From an uncultured cyanobacterium (lineage in GTDB: Bacteria; Cyanobacteriota; Cyanobacteriia; Pseudanabaenales; Pseudanabaenaceae): 21,899 nucleotides of DNA. Positions 7,814-16,558 of this stretch are shown piece after piece. The notes beneath the pieces were generated by a model. That model worked only from the letters and a program-made list of their open reading frames with translations. It was not told the origin of the DNA and did not search any database. A program made the translations under genes and the position numbers. Numbering within the stretch: position 1 is the first letter of the stretch; each line of letters opens with the position of its first letter. Where the stretch lies: positions 1 through 21,899 of the forward strand of contig CAIJEA010000616.1 of NCBI GenBank assembly GCA_903819605.1, read 5' to 3'.

Positions 7814-8674
7814 ATGAAACTACAAATACAACAATTCAGACTCTTTATCTACCATAAAGTTTTCTGGGTATTTGTAACTATTGCTTGTTTAGCTACTCTT
7901 CATTTTTACTATTTTTGGAAAGTTGCAGATAAATTACCTTCTTTAATTGATTTTTTGGGATGGGGAAGTATATTTTTTTTGTTGTGGAATAGTCAATATA
8001 AAATTAAATTTCGAGGTAGCATCCCATCATCTATACTCGGACTATTTTTAGTAATTTGGATGATTTTAAGACATAGTTTAAGTCAATCCAATAAATCAGT
8101 TGATGTATTAGCTTACTTTTTCCCTGTTATTACCTTTGTCGGGATATTACTAATAACTACAGGATTTAAAAGATTAAAAAGCTATAAATCAGAGATACTA
8201 GTCGCCACACTAATTTCTTTGCCATTTGCTTCTATCTACAACTTATTCAAACCAATCGTAAATATTGACGCTCAACTCCTTAATTTTATGCTGCATTATC
8301 TTGGGTTTAATACATCCAGACAAGGTGCACTTGTTTCATTGCCTAATGGTTCAGTATCGATAATGCCTAGTTGTTCTAGTGTTGGACCAATATTAACAAT
8401 GTTACCATTTGTTGTCGTTTTACTGAGCATTTATCCCACCAGTAAAAGCAAACAGCTATTTATTTATATTAGTACAATTTCTGCAATTGTTTTTATCAAT
8501 AGCATTCGACTTTCTTTACTCACTATTCTTTTAAATAAAGGTGATATTGCTTATTTTGATTATTGGCACACAGGTGGAGGAGCAGGGATTTTTTCAAATA
8601 TTATTGTTTTTATGGTTGCAGGAATATCTTATCAAATATTGCATAGTTCATCTAAATCATCCGAGAATACATAG
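7814..8674 (+). CDS. Cyanoexosortase A (exosortase/archaeosortase family transpeptidase)
   Basis: A 286-residue polytopic membrane protein of the exosortase superfamily, which cleaves and re-attaches PEP-CTERM-tagged surface proteins as they leave the cell. The catalytic triad is visible: Cys187 in MPSCSSVGP, Arg232 in INSIRLSLL and His252 in YWHTGGGAGIF, all within or near membrane helices. About eight hydrophobic segments are seen. I assign it to the cyanobacterial type A from the look of the active-site regions and above all from its two downstream partners. The gene is AT-rich, has no HIP1 site and starts at ATG without a clear ribosome site. No PEP-CTERM substrate is encoded in this window. 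Such substrates are normally scattered over the genome. Confidence 0.9.
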   Translation: MKLQIQQFRLFIYHKVFWVFVTIACLATLHFYYFWKVADKLPSLIDFLGWGSIFFLLWNSQYKIKFRGSIPSSILGLFLVIWMILRHSLSQSNKSVDVLAYFFPVITFVGILLITTGFKRLKSYKSEILVATLISLPFASIYNLFKPIVNIDAQLLNFMLHYLGFNTSRQGALVSLPNGSVSIMPSCSSVGPILTMLPFVVVLLSIYPTSKSKQLFIYISTISAIVFINSIRLSLLTILLNKGDIAYFDYWHTGGGAGIFSNIIVFMVAGISYQILHSSSKSSENT

Positions 8675-8798
8675 GAATTAAGACTAATTTTTTAATAGAA
8701 TACAAACTCTAAACTAGCCTAATAAAGATTTAAAATTTAAGCATAGAAAAGATTAGAGTTTTAATTGGAAATAACTACACACAATACATATAAGTTAT

Positions 8799-9524
8799 AT
8801 GTCTCAGATCTCCTATAATAGAAAATACAAATACAAAAAATCAAGATTTAAAACATTTAAGACTTTTAAAATATCTTGCTTGGCAACTATTTTTATTTTA
8901 ACTTGTATCGCTCTTAGCATTTCTGTTTTTTTACCTAATATTAAAGCCCATCAAAAGTATCAATTTCCCAATCAAATATCTTTATCTGAATGGCAATTTA
9001 AATCTAGTAATACTTTAGATCTCAATTTAAAAAATGGTGTAATTGCCGCTAAGCAATATCTATATATTTCTTCAAATCAAGAAACATTAAGAATTGATAC
9101 ATTGTATATTGAGGGAATTGTATCAATCCCGCAATCTTTGGGATTACTTGGTTTAAAAAATCTCAATAGTAGTCTCAATATTCGTTATTTAGAATCAGTA
9201 GGTTATTATGCAGTATTTACAGATCAAGAACGTGTTTATTTATCTTCCTGTATTAATCCTCGCGGCAGTTCAACTGTTACTGAAGAGCAGTTTATGAATA
9301 ACCGTAATATCTATGACATTACTCCTCAACGCATCGGTCTCTATTTAATTGGATTTGCTGATTTACGCGATAATCGCTGTCTATTTACAACCCTATCAAT
9401 TCCATTAGAAAATCAGCAACTGGTCAATCAACCTATAAATTCATTAGATAAAACCTATCGAAAACTCGAAGAAGTCTGGACTAATTGGTATCAAAAGTGG
9501 CAGGATGATTTCCCTGACAGCTAG
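8799..9524 (+). CDS. Cyanoexosortase A system-associated protein
   Basis: A 241-residue protein with a very basic N-terminus (Lys/Arg-rich residues 8-22), one transmembrane segment (about 25-46) and an exported domain of about 190 residues. Its position right after an exosortase, its size and its single-anchor layout match the conserved partner of cyanoexosortase A, comparable in position to EpsI-type partners elsewhere. Recognisable elements are NQISLSEWQF after the anchor, LSSCINPRGSSTVTEEQF and DNRCLFTTLSIP. The two cysteines in these elements could form a disulfide. The molecular job is unknown. A role in delivering or trimming substrates at the outer face of the membrane is inference. 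It lies 124 nt after the exosortase gene, in equally AT-rich DNA. Confidence 0.82.
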   Translation: MSQISYNRKYKYKKSRFKTFKTFKISCLATIFILTCIALSISVFLPNIKAHQKYQFPNQISLSEWQFKSSNTLDLNLKNGVIAAKQYLYISSNQETLRIDTLYIEGIVSIPQSLGLLGLKNLNSSLNIRYLESVGYYAVFTDQERVYLSSCINPRGSSTVTEEQFMNNRNIYDITPQRIGLYLIGFADLRDNRCLFTTLSIPLENQQLVNQPINSLDKTYRKLEEVWTNWYQKWQDDFPDS

Positions 9525-9575
9525 GCAGTAATTGTATGACGACAACTTGGAAAAACAAATAGATTGGAGATAGTA

Positions 9576-10283
9576 ATGCAAGATATTCAAGTCCCAGCTA
9601 TGGGAAAACAGACATTTTCACTTTTAAGAAGTCTAGGATATTTTTCCCTAGCTTTATTCTTGTTAGATATACTAACTATTATAGTTCCACTAAAGTTTAC
9701 TGATTCAATTTGGGAGCTAAATACTTACGGACAAATCGTTGAACGAGTACCTCTTCTATTATTGTCTTTCCCATTAATCTTTTTTGGTGAATATAGTGCA
9801 AGAACGAAATGGGAACAGATTACTACAAAAATTATTTCTTGGATGGCTTTAGTCATAGCAATACTTTTTTTTCTGGGCGTTCCCTTAGGTATTGTAAATA
9901 CATTTCGAGTACAGAATATTCGTCAAGCCGAAGTGATTACTAAAGCAGCACAGCAAAGTGGTTCGGTGCAAGAAATTGCCGATCGCTTAAATAAAGCAAC
10001 TACAGACAATGAGATTCGGAATGTTTTAAAAGCGATGAATCCTCAACAACAAGCATTAGTTGCAAAAATATCTAAGCCCCAAGAAGTCAAGAAAAAACTA
10101 CTGTCTGAAATCACAAATTCTCTTACTCAGACTCAAACTCAATCAGAAACTATCAAACGACAAATTAGTACGGCTCTCTGGAAAGATTCGGTAAAGTGGG
10201 CGATCGCTGCATCATTATCTGGTCTATTTCTTTTATATGTTTGGGCGCAATCCAAATGGGCAAGGGTTGGTATTAACTATTAA
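9576..10283 (+). CDS. HpsJ-like membrane protein, exosortase-associated
   Basis: A 235-residue protein with four predicted membrane segments: three near the N-terminus (about 15-40, 50-75, 85-110 of the product) and one near the C-terminus (WAIAASLSGLFLLYVW). Between them is a 90-residue soluble helical stretch rich in Gln, Lys and Thr (SGSVQEIADRLNKATTDNEI, LTQTQTQSETIKRQ), probably coiled coil. The layout and position next to cyanoexosortase A fit the HpsJ family, named from hormogonium polysaccharide loci of filamentous cyanobacteria. A link to exopolysaccharide secretion or gliding is inferred from that family. I choose ATG at 9576, which has GGAG about 7 nt upstream, over the in-frame TTG at 9564. 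Confidence 0.8.
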   Translation: MQDIQVPAMGKQTFSLLRSLGYFSLALFLLDILTIIVPLKFTDSIWELNTYGQIVERVPLLLLSFPLIFFGEYSARTKWEQITTKIISWMALVIAILFFLGVPLGIVNTFRVQNIRQAEVITKAAQQSGSVQEIADRLNKATTDNEIRNVLKAMNPQQQALVAKISKPQEVKKKLLSEITNSLTQTQTQSETIKRQISTALWKDSVKWAIAASLSGLFLLYVWAQSKWARVGINY

Positions 10284-10333
10284 TTCAGATCGTTTAGGCA
10301 GAAAAGAAGACACTGATTTGCAAATACTTAATC

Positions 10334-12328
10334 ATGAAAAAAAGATTTTTAATTATCTCGATCTATCTCGCAAATTTCATATTTAATGCATTGCCTGCTC
10401 AAGCTCAATATTCAGGTCTGGGGAAAGAAAGCCTCGACCCTAAAATTCTCACACGCTATGCACCAACATCATTACCCCCTAGTGTAACTAGACCAATTGA
10501 ATCAATTCTGGATGTGCGATCGCCTGGGTTAGGAATGGTGACACCCGATGGCAAGCGTATGTTCTTTACTTGGGGAATTACGGGGACAGTGCAAGTATGG
10601 CGACTGGATGGAGCACAAAAATTTCCTGTACAAGTAACAGGTGGTCAGGATGCCACCACGATCGCAGGCATGACTCCCGATGGTAAATATCTATTGCTAT
10701 CGCGCGATCGCCAAGGCGAAGAAAATCCTGGTTTATATCTACAGTCAACTAATGGTGGCGAGCTAGAGTTAATTCAACATCTAGCAGGTGTCCGAACCTC
10801 ACTGCAATATGTTGGCAATGATTCGCGCACAATTTATTTCAGTGCTAACGATGTCAAACCTGACTCTGTTACTATTTATCGCTACGATTTACAGACTAAG
10901 CAGAAGGTCGCGATTTCTGGTGGTGATGGCATTTGGTGGATAGCGGATGTGTTTGTCAATCCCAAAACTGGCGATCGCGAGAAATTTCTATTCGCCAAAG
11001 CTACAGGTAGCCAATCGCGAGAATATTATGAATATGATGTCAAAACCAGAAAAACGACTCCAATGCTCGGACAAAACGAGAAGGAAGAATACGGCGTTCA
11101 GTATGGTGTTCATCCAGATGAATATCTGGTTCTGACCCCAAAATTTAGCGAATTTCGTCGTCTCTATCAATACAAAGGACAAAAATTTACACCAATTACA
11201 CCTGAGCTAAAAGCGGATGTTGCTAGCTTTGATATTGACGATCGCCGTCAGCGGATTCTTTACTCGATCAATGATGGTGGCTATACTCGCCTCAAGGCTC
11301 TTTCGGCTGAGACCTTAAAAGAAATCGCACTGCCTGAATTTCTCAATGCCGATCATATTTATGCAGGCTCAACTACGCGTAATGGTCGATTTACAACAAT
11401 TGGAGTAGAAAACTCCAAAGCACCGCGTCTCAGCTTTGTATACGATTGGCAAACTAATAAACTCACGCAGTGGGTATTGCCTAGCACCCCCGAAATTGAC
11501 ACTAGCAAATTTGTGTCGGCTAAACTCGAAAGTTACACAACTAGGGATGGGGTAGTAATTCCTATGTTTGTGTATCGATCGCCTCAGTGTGATAGTAATC
11601 CCCAAAATCCTCTCGACAAGCCTTGCCCTGTAGTTGTGAATTTTCACGGTGGACCAGAAGGACAAAGTATCCCAGGCTTTAATCGATACGCGCAGTTATT
11701 TGTGAATGCAGGATTTGTATTTGTTGAGCCAAATGTGCGCGGCAGCGAGGGCTATGGCAAAACTTGGCTGAATGCTGATAATGGACGCGATCGCCTCAAA
11801 GTAATTACTGACATTGAAGATGCTTCGATATATATCCGCAAAAACTGGCAAATTAACGGTGTCATTCCAAAGATTGGAATTGTTGGGGGTAGCTATGGAG
11901 GCTATGCTGCACTAATCGGAATGTCCAAATTTTCAGGTAGCTATGATGCAGGTGTATCCATAGTTGGGATTAGCAATCTAATTACTTTCCTGAATAACAC
12001 TGCTCCCTATCGCCGCATTTTTCGCATTAGTGAATATGGCGATCCTGTCAAAGATCGGCAGGCACTAATCGAGCTATCACCTGTAACCTATAGCGATCGC
12101 ATCAAAGCCCCTTTACTAATCATCCAAGGTGCAAACGATCCCCGCGTTCCCGTTGGTGAAGCTATCCAAATTCAAAAAATTCTAGAACAGAAGAAAATTC
12201 CCTCCCAACTCGTTATCTTCCCCGATGAAGGTCACGGCTCCAGCAAACGTAGTAACCAAGTCCTAGAAATTGGCTACACTCTGGACTTCTTTAAAAAACA
12301 TTTGCAGAACAATCATGAAAATAAATAG
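10334..12328 (+). CDS. Secreted S9-family serine peptidase (prolyl oligopeptidase type)
   Basis: A 664-residue two-domain peptidase. A signal peptide with cleavage site AQA|Q after residue 24 predicts export. Residues about 55-380 form a WD40/TolB-like beta-propeller (repeated TPDGK-type turns). The alpha/beta-hydrolase domain (about 395-660) carries FHGGPEGQ (oxyanion region), the nucleophile Ser520 in GGSYGGY, Asp602 in GANDPRVP and His634 in DEGHGSSKR, the order and spacing of the S9C acylaminoacyl-peptidase-like group. All catalytic residues are intact. It follows the HpsJ-like gene by 50 nt on the same strand and may share its transcript. Substrate is unknown. HIP1 sites return within this gene, unlike the two exosortase genes. 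Confidence 0.93.
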   Translation: MKKRFLIISIYLANFIFNALPAQAQYSGLGKESLDPKILTRYAPTSLPPSVTRPIESILDVRSPGLGMVTPDGKRMFFTWGITGTVQVWRLDGAQKFPVQVTGGQDATTIAGMTPDGKYLLLSRDRQGEENPGLYLQSTNGGELELIQHLAGVRTSLQYVGNDSRTIYFSANDVKPDSVTIYRYDLQTKQKVAISGGDGIWWIADVFVNPKTGDREKFLFAKATGSQSREYYEYDVKTRKTTPMLGQNEKEEYGVQYGVHPDEYLVLTPKFSEFRRLYQYKGQKFTPITPELKADVASFDIDDRRQRILYSINDGGYTRLKALSAETLKEIALPEFLNADHIYAGSTTRNGRFTTIGVENSKAPRLSFVYDWQTNKLTQWVLPSTPEIDTSKFVSAKLESYTTRDGVVIPMFVYRSPQCDSNPQNPLDKPCPVVVNFHGGPEGQSIPGFNRYAQLFVNAGFVFVEPNVRGSEGYGKTWLNADNGRDRLKVITDIEDASIYIRKNWQINGVIPKIGIVGGSYGGYAALIGMSKFSGSYDAGVSIVGISNLITFLNNTAPYRRIFRISEYGDPVKDRQALIELSPVTYSDRIKAPLLIIQGANDPRVPVGEAIQIQKILEQKKIPSQLVIFPDEGHGSSKRSNQVLEIGYTLDFFKKHLQNNHENK

Positions 12329-12389
12329 TTTTAGTTTTAGGAACAACAGCTAAGTACAGGACAAAAAGTTGTAAAAGTAGACAGGAAGG

Positions 12390-13217
12390 GGTTTTATAAA
12401 AGATAACCACATCGCAAATAAAACCCCTATCAAAGAGATTAACCTATTCCGAGAAATGTTGCAGCAACATCTGCAATGGAATGCAGCAAGACTCGCATTT
12501 GTATCGACATTTCTAATCGCGCTAATGCGAGTAAAGACAGTAAACCTAGCCGAAATCGCGACAGGATTTAGCGGTAAAGCCAAAGTCTAATCCCACTATA
12601 AAAGGCTACAAAGATTCTTCCGAGACTTTGAAGTGGACTATGAAAGCATCGCTTTAACCGTCGTCAAAGTAATGAAGATACCCGAACCATGGGTAATCTC
12701 CATAGACCGCACTGATTGGCAATTTGGTAAGATAGTGTTCAATGTGCTGACATTGGGAGTAGTGCATCATGGAGTCGCCTTCCCGCTAGTGTGGATAATG
12801 CTGGATAAAAAAGGTAACTCTAACACTCGTGAGCGCTGTGAATTGTGGAATCGATTTCTAGAAATATTTGGAGACCGTAAGATCGCTTTTTTGACCGCAG
12901 ACCGAGAGTTTGTTGGTGAAGATTGGTTTGATTACTTGCTGTGTGACCCATGTACTCATTTTCGGATACGCATTCGTAAAAACACTTTGCTTGACGATGG
13001 GCAAAAAGAACTACGGGCTGACGTTTGTTTTCAAGACCTCCAAGTTGGTCAATCGAAAGTGTTATCCCAACCCTCATGTGGGCTTAGGGAAGAACAAGAC
13101 TCCTGCTATGGCGATCGGGCTATATCATCGACCGCTTTCCATGCTGGAGTTGCTTTCACTACAGGGCTTTCACTCCCTCACGATTTAACTGACCAGTGCC
13201 CTTTGCAATACTTTTAA
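12390..13217 (+). pseudogene. Broken IS4-like DDE transposase
   Basis: Transposase remnant. From the ATG at 12456 the reading frame gives MLQQHLQWNAARLAFVSTF..., hits a TAA at 12588-12590 (GKAKV*SHYKRLQRFF, where a single base change from GAA is likely) and then continues in the same frame through two DDE-type blocks, ISIDRTDWQFG (first Asp) and FLTADREFVG (second Asp). After about 13060, homology-like sequence moves to the +1 frame (TPAMAIGLYHRPLSMLELLSLQGFHSLTI, ending about 13188), and no region with the third acidic residue is recognisable. There is therefore a nonsense mutation, a frameshift and probably an internal deletion. An open stretch from GTG 12633 to 13217 is the longest surviving piece. 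It is not expected to be active. Confidence 0.85.
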
Positions 13218-13222
13218 AATTT

Positions 13223-13333
13223 GGCGTTACTGATTTAAGTATGAGTTGGGCAAATTTCAAAAATTAGGAATTAACCTAAATCTCATTCCTAAGCTCTGAA
13301 GAATAGTTGATTCATACCTAAATCAGCAACACC
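13223..13333. mobile_element. MITE-like element with 24-bp inverted ends
   Basis: Bases 13223-13246 (GGCGTTACTGATTTAAGTAT...) and 13310-13333 are inverted repeats matching at 20 of 24 positions. The inner part also folds (TTAGGAAT near 13264 with ATTCCTAA near 13285). There is no coding capacity in 111 bp. The ends resemble insertion-sequence termini of cyanobacteria (GTTGCTGATTTARGTATGA), so it is most likely a non-autonomous element mobilised by a transposase elsewhere. I cannot define a target-site duplication. Its right end coincides with the first base of the stop codon of the adjacent minus-strand gene. Confidence 0.7.
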
Positions 13334-13719
13334 TATTTTTTTACGCAAGAAATCATTATTTCAAACAATTTAGGAGGAGTTTGTTTCTCCATATTTAACT
13401 CCTGAGAAGCCTTTACAAATTCTTCTGCCGTGTATGATTCCTGAGCTTTATTAAGAACACAAGTACAAACAGCTTTTTTCTCACTCTCTGTTTTCATGCT
13501 CTTAATCGCTGACACACATCCATCTGTATAGTCTTTGATAAAAGAGTCTGAATAATTATTAGCTTTGGGTTTACCCGTATCATTTGGTGTTGAAGCTATC
13601 GAGGCTGATGGAGATGTAGGAGTACTTGAACTTTGGGGATTCGTTGGGTAAGCACATCCTCCTATCATCAGTAGACTCCAACCGCAAGCAACTAAGTAAG
13701 GATGTAGATATTTTTGCAT
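13333..13719 (-). CDS. Small putative lipoprotein of unknown function
   Basis: A 128-residue protein from ATG 13719, preceded by AGG about 8 nt upstream. The open frame extends to 13770, but the signal peptide starts at this Met. The N-terminus is a lipoprotein signal ending in the lipobox-like LMIGGC (hydrophobic core YLVACGWSLLMIG), followed by a Ser/Thr/Pro/Ala-rich linker (about residues 28-58). The C-terminal 65 residues contain four cysteines (DGCVSAI, VCTCVLN, ISCVKK), perhaps two disulfides, and the segment SYTAEEFVKA. No named family is recognised. The last codons AAA AAA TAG overlap the boundary of the MITE-like element, so the natural C-terminus may have been altered. Confidence 0.7.
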   Translation of the reverse strand: MQKYLHPYLVACGWSLLMIGGCAYPTNPQSSSTPTSPSASIASTPNDTGKPKANNYSDSFIKDYTDGCVSAIKSMKTESEKKAVCTCVLNKAQESYTAEEFVKASQELNMEKQTPPKLFEIMISCVKK

Positions 13720-13864
13720 GGGTAAACCTATGATTTCGATAAGGTAAGTATAGAATACAGGCATTAACAATGAGCAGAGTCTCCTTGAAAATAAGTGGTC
13801 AACGAATGAAAGTTAAATTAAAAGACTCATTCGCATATCGGGCAGGATTACTATATCTCCCTTT

Positions 13865-16402
13865 CTATTTGAATTGAGCTTTCAGTAATAAAGTTGCTTC
13901 ATTAGCAGGAACGGGGCGACTAAATAGATAGCCTTGAACTGCGTCACAGTTATGAGATCGCAAAAATTCTAATTGCTCTTTGCGTTCCACACCTTCAGCG
14001 ATCGCTCTGAGATTGAGACTATGAGCCATCGCAATAATTGCTGATGTTATTGCTGAATCATCTTTATTCTGAGGAGTCTCGCGAATGAAGCTTGCATCAA
14101 TTTTCACCTTACTAACAGGCAACAATCGTAAATAACTGAGAGAAGAATAGCCAGTTCCAAAATCATCAATTGATATTCTCATCCCTAGTGATTGCAATTG
14201 CCGCAACATCTTAATCGTGGTGGCTTGATCCTGCATTACTAGGCTTTCAGTAATTTCTAACTCTAAATATTGCGGCTCTAAATCAGTCTCAAAAAGAATT
14301 TGCATAATGCGATCGCATAGGTTCGGCACTTGAAATTGTTTTGCCGAAAAATTGACCGCCATTCGGATCGCTGGCAAACCCTGTTTTTGCCATGCGCGAT
14401 TCTGACTACAAGCAGTTCGTAAAACCCATTCGCCCAAACGAACAATTAAACCATGCTCTTCGGCCGCAGGAATAAACTGATTTGGAGGAACCCAACCAAG
14501 CTCTGGATGTAGCCAACGGGATAATGCCTCCATACAATCAATCTCACCAGTGATCAGATTAATCTGGGGTTGATAGAAAACTTGAAATTCTGAGCGCTCC
14601 AAGGCTTGGCGAATACCATTCTCAATTGCGACATACTCTAGAACTTTTGCACCGATCGCATGGTTATAAAGCTGATAGTGATTTCGTCCTCTTTCCTTCG
14701 CCCGAAACATCGCTGTATCAGCATTTTTCATCAAAGCATCTTCATTAATTCCATCGGTGGGATACAGACTAATTCCAATACTTGTACCGATATAAAGTGG
14801 CATTTCTTCTACAAAGAAGGGACTTTCAAAAGATTGCAAGATTAATTGAGCAAACTGCTGAATTGACTCTACGCTTTGCAATTCTGAGACAAAGATCATA
14901 AACTCATCGCCCCCCATCCTTGCTAGGAACGTACTTTCAAACATACATTCACTTAGCCTTTTCGCGACCTCGATCAACAGGCGATCGCCTGCGGCATGTC
15001 CCATCGTATCGTTTACTAATTTAAAGCGATCGAGATCGAGAAACATGACTGCCAATAAAGGAGGACTTGACTTAACCTCTCTTTGCCTATCTTGGTCAAG
15101 ATAGTTTTGTAATTGGGCAGAGGCGTTTACTAGAGCATTTGAGAGACGCTCTCGAAATAGAACTCGATTCGGCAAACTGGTTAAGGAGTCATGAAAGGCA
15201 AGGTATTCGATTTTCGCCTTAGCAAGTTTACTAGCTGTAATATCCTCAACTGTCCCCTCAAAATAAAGGAGCCTACCCGTAATATCATAAACTGCATGGG
15301 CATTTTCAGAAGTCCAAATGATTGAGCCATCCTTGCGATAAACCTCTGCCTCAAATAGCTGAACATCTTCCTGTTGCTCTAATCGGTTGATTAGCAATTT
15401 CCGCAATTCTGGATCGACATAGATCTGATGTTGGATATCCGTAATACTAGAAATCAAATCTTCGGGAGAATCATAGCCATAGATTTTGGCAAGCATCGGA
15501 TTAGCAATCAAAAACTTTCCATCAACTGAACTTTGAAAAATCCCTTCCACTGCATTTTCAAAAATGCTTCGATATTTAGCTTCGGCTCGCTTCAGTGCTT
15601 CTTCAGCCTGCAACTTTTTGGTCACATCATTTACTAAAATAAGTTCACATTTGCGGTTTTCATAAATGAGTGTATGTGCCGAAACTTCTACTAAAATCTG
15701 GCTACCATCCTTTTTGTAATGTCGCCAAACTTCTGGCAGGCTAAATCCTGTAGACACCTTAGCGATCGCTTCTAAAAGTCTAGGCACATCTTCGGGTGGG
15801 CGAATATCCTGTGATGTCATAGATAGAAATTCGGTCTCACTATATCCATAGTGATTGATTGCAGCTTGATTTACTGCCAAGAACTGAAGTGTTTCTAGAT
15901 CGTAAATCCACATGGGATTAGGATTATTTTCAAATAAATACCGAGTTCGATTTTCTGAATCCCTTTGATTTTTGGCATTCAGTTCCCAATCTGTAATATC
16001 CTCAAATCTATTTATAAAGTGAGGCTCTTCAGTCCCCATAATATCAAGATCGGTATTTTGTAAGACTTGAACGATTTGCCCATCTTCACGAATATAACGA
16101 ACATTTAAATAGCAATGATCGATTTCACCTGATAACAATCTCTCTTTGAGAAAGTAATACGCAGGCAGATCGTCAGGATGACAAATTTGTTCGTAATTGA
16201 GTTGATCTATTTGGGAAGAACTATATCCTAATAAATCACAAAAAGAGATGCTTCCTCCCTGAATTCGACCGTCAAGAGTTGTCTCAAAGATACCCACAGT
16301 GCTGTTTTCAATACATTTAGCGATCCGCACTAAGTTCTTGAGACGCTCTTGTTTAAGAATCTCTTGATATATCGGATTAAGATCTTTATATCTTTCAGCC
16401 AA
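13865..16402 (-). CDS. PAS-PAS-PAS-GGDEF-EAL c-di-GMP signalling protein
   Basis: An 845-residue cytosolic sensor with no membrane segments. There are three PAS domains (about 28-140, 150-262, 272-392; each followed by a PAC-like tail such as FEDITDWE, LVNDVTKK, TVEDITAS), a diguanylate cyclase domain (about 395-580) with intact GGDEF at 497-501, and a phosphodiesterase domain (about 590-845) with intact EAL at 625-627, NFS (684-686), DDFGTGYSS (746-754), K767 and the E803 region. Both catalytic sites look competent, so it could make or degrade c-di-GMP. The inhibitory I-site RxxD expected just before GGDEF is absent (SECMFEST there). It starts at TTG 16402, since an in-frame TAG lies immediately before it; AAGG is about 9 nt upstream. 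Confidence 0.95.
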   Translation of the reverse strand: MAERYKDLNPIYQEILKQERLKNLVRIAKCIENSTVGIFETTLDGRIQGGSISFCDLLGYSSSQIDQLNYEQICHPDDLPAYYFLKERLLSGEIDHCYLNVRYIREDGQIVQVLQNTDLDIMGTEEPHFINRFEDITDWELNAKNQRDSENRTRYLFENNPNPMWIYDLETLQFLAVNQAAINHYGYSETEFLSMTSQDIRPPEDVPRLLEAIAKVSTGFSLPEVWRHYKKDGSQILVEVSAHTLIYENRKCELILVNDVTKKLQAEEALKRAEAKYRSIFENAVEGIFQSSVDGKFLIANPMLAKIYGYDSPEDLISSITDIQHQIYVDPELRKLLINRLEQQEDVQLFEAEVYRKDGSIIWTSENAHAVYDITGRLLYFEGTVEDITASKLAKAKIEYLAFHDSLTSLPNRVLFRERLSNALVNASAQLQNYLDQDRQREVKSSPPLLAVMFLDLDRFKLVNDTMGHAAGDRLLIEVAKRLSECMFESTFLARMGGDEFMIFVSELQSVESIQQFAQLILQSFESPFFVEEMPLYIGTSIGISLYPTDGINEDALMKNADTAMFRAKERGRNHYQLYNHAIGAKVLEYVAIENGIRQALERSEFQVFYQPQINLITGEIDCMEALSRWLHPELGWVPPNQFIPAAEEHGLIVRLGEWVLRTACSQNRAWQKQGLPAIRMAVNFSAKQFQVPNLCDRIMQILFETDLEPQYLELEITESLVMQDQATTIKMLRQLQSLGMRISIDDFGTGYSSLSYLRLLPVSKVKIDASFIRETPQNKDDSAITSAIIAMAHSLNLRAIAEGVERKEQLEFLRSHNCDAVQGYLFSRPVPANEATLLLKAQFK

Positions 16403-16558
16403 CTATTTTTACCTTATCGGGTTTAACCCAAATAATTTGTGACAATCTGGAGTTAACAAGTATTCCCAAAAACCAATTATGTGGTTAGTAACAATCTAAA
16501 GACTGCAACAAATATAATAATTTAGCTATAAATCTTACAACAATCTGTCAAAAGCTAT

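Noticed and set aside
12350..12583. 77-residue minus-strand open frame with cysteines
   Set aside because: It is antisense to the N-terminal part of the transposase remnant and has no homology-like features or ribosome site.
12355..13216. Terminal inverted repeats for the broken IS4-like element
   Set aside because: Only a short match (TAAAAGTA-like) was found between the left and right edges, not enough to define ends.
13804..13838. Inverted repeat CGAATGA/TCATTCG upstream of the GGDEF-EAL gene's 3' end
   Set aside because: Seven-base arms with a long A/T loop; too weak to call a terminator or operator.
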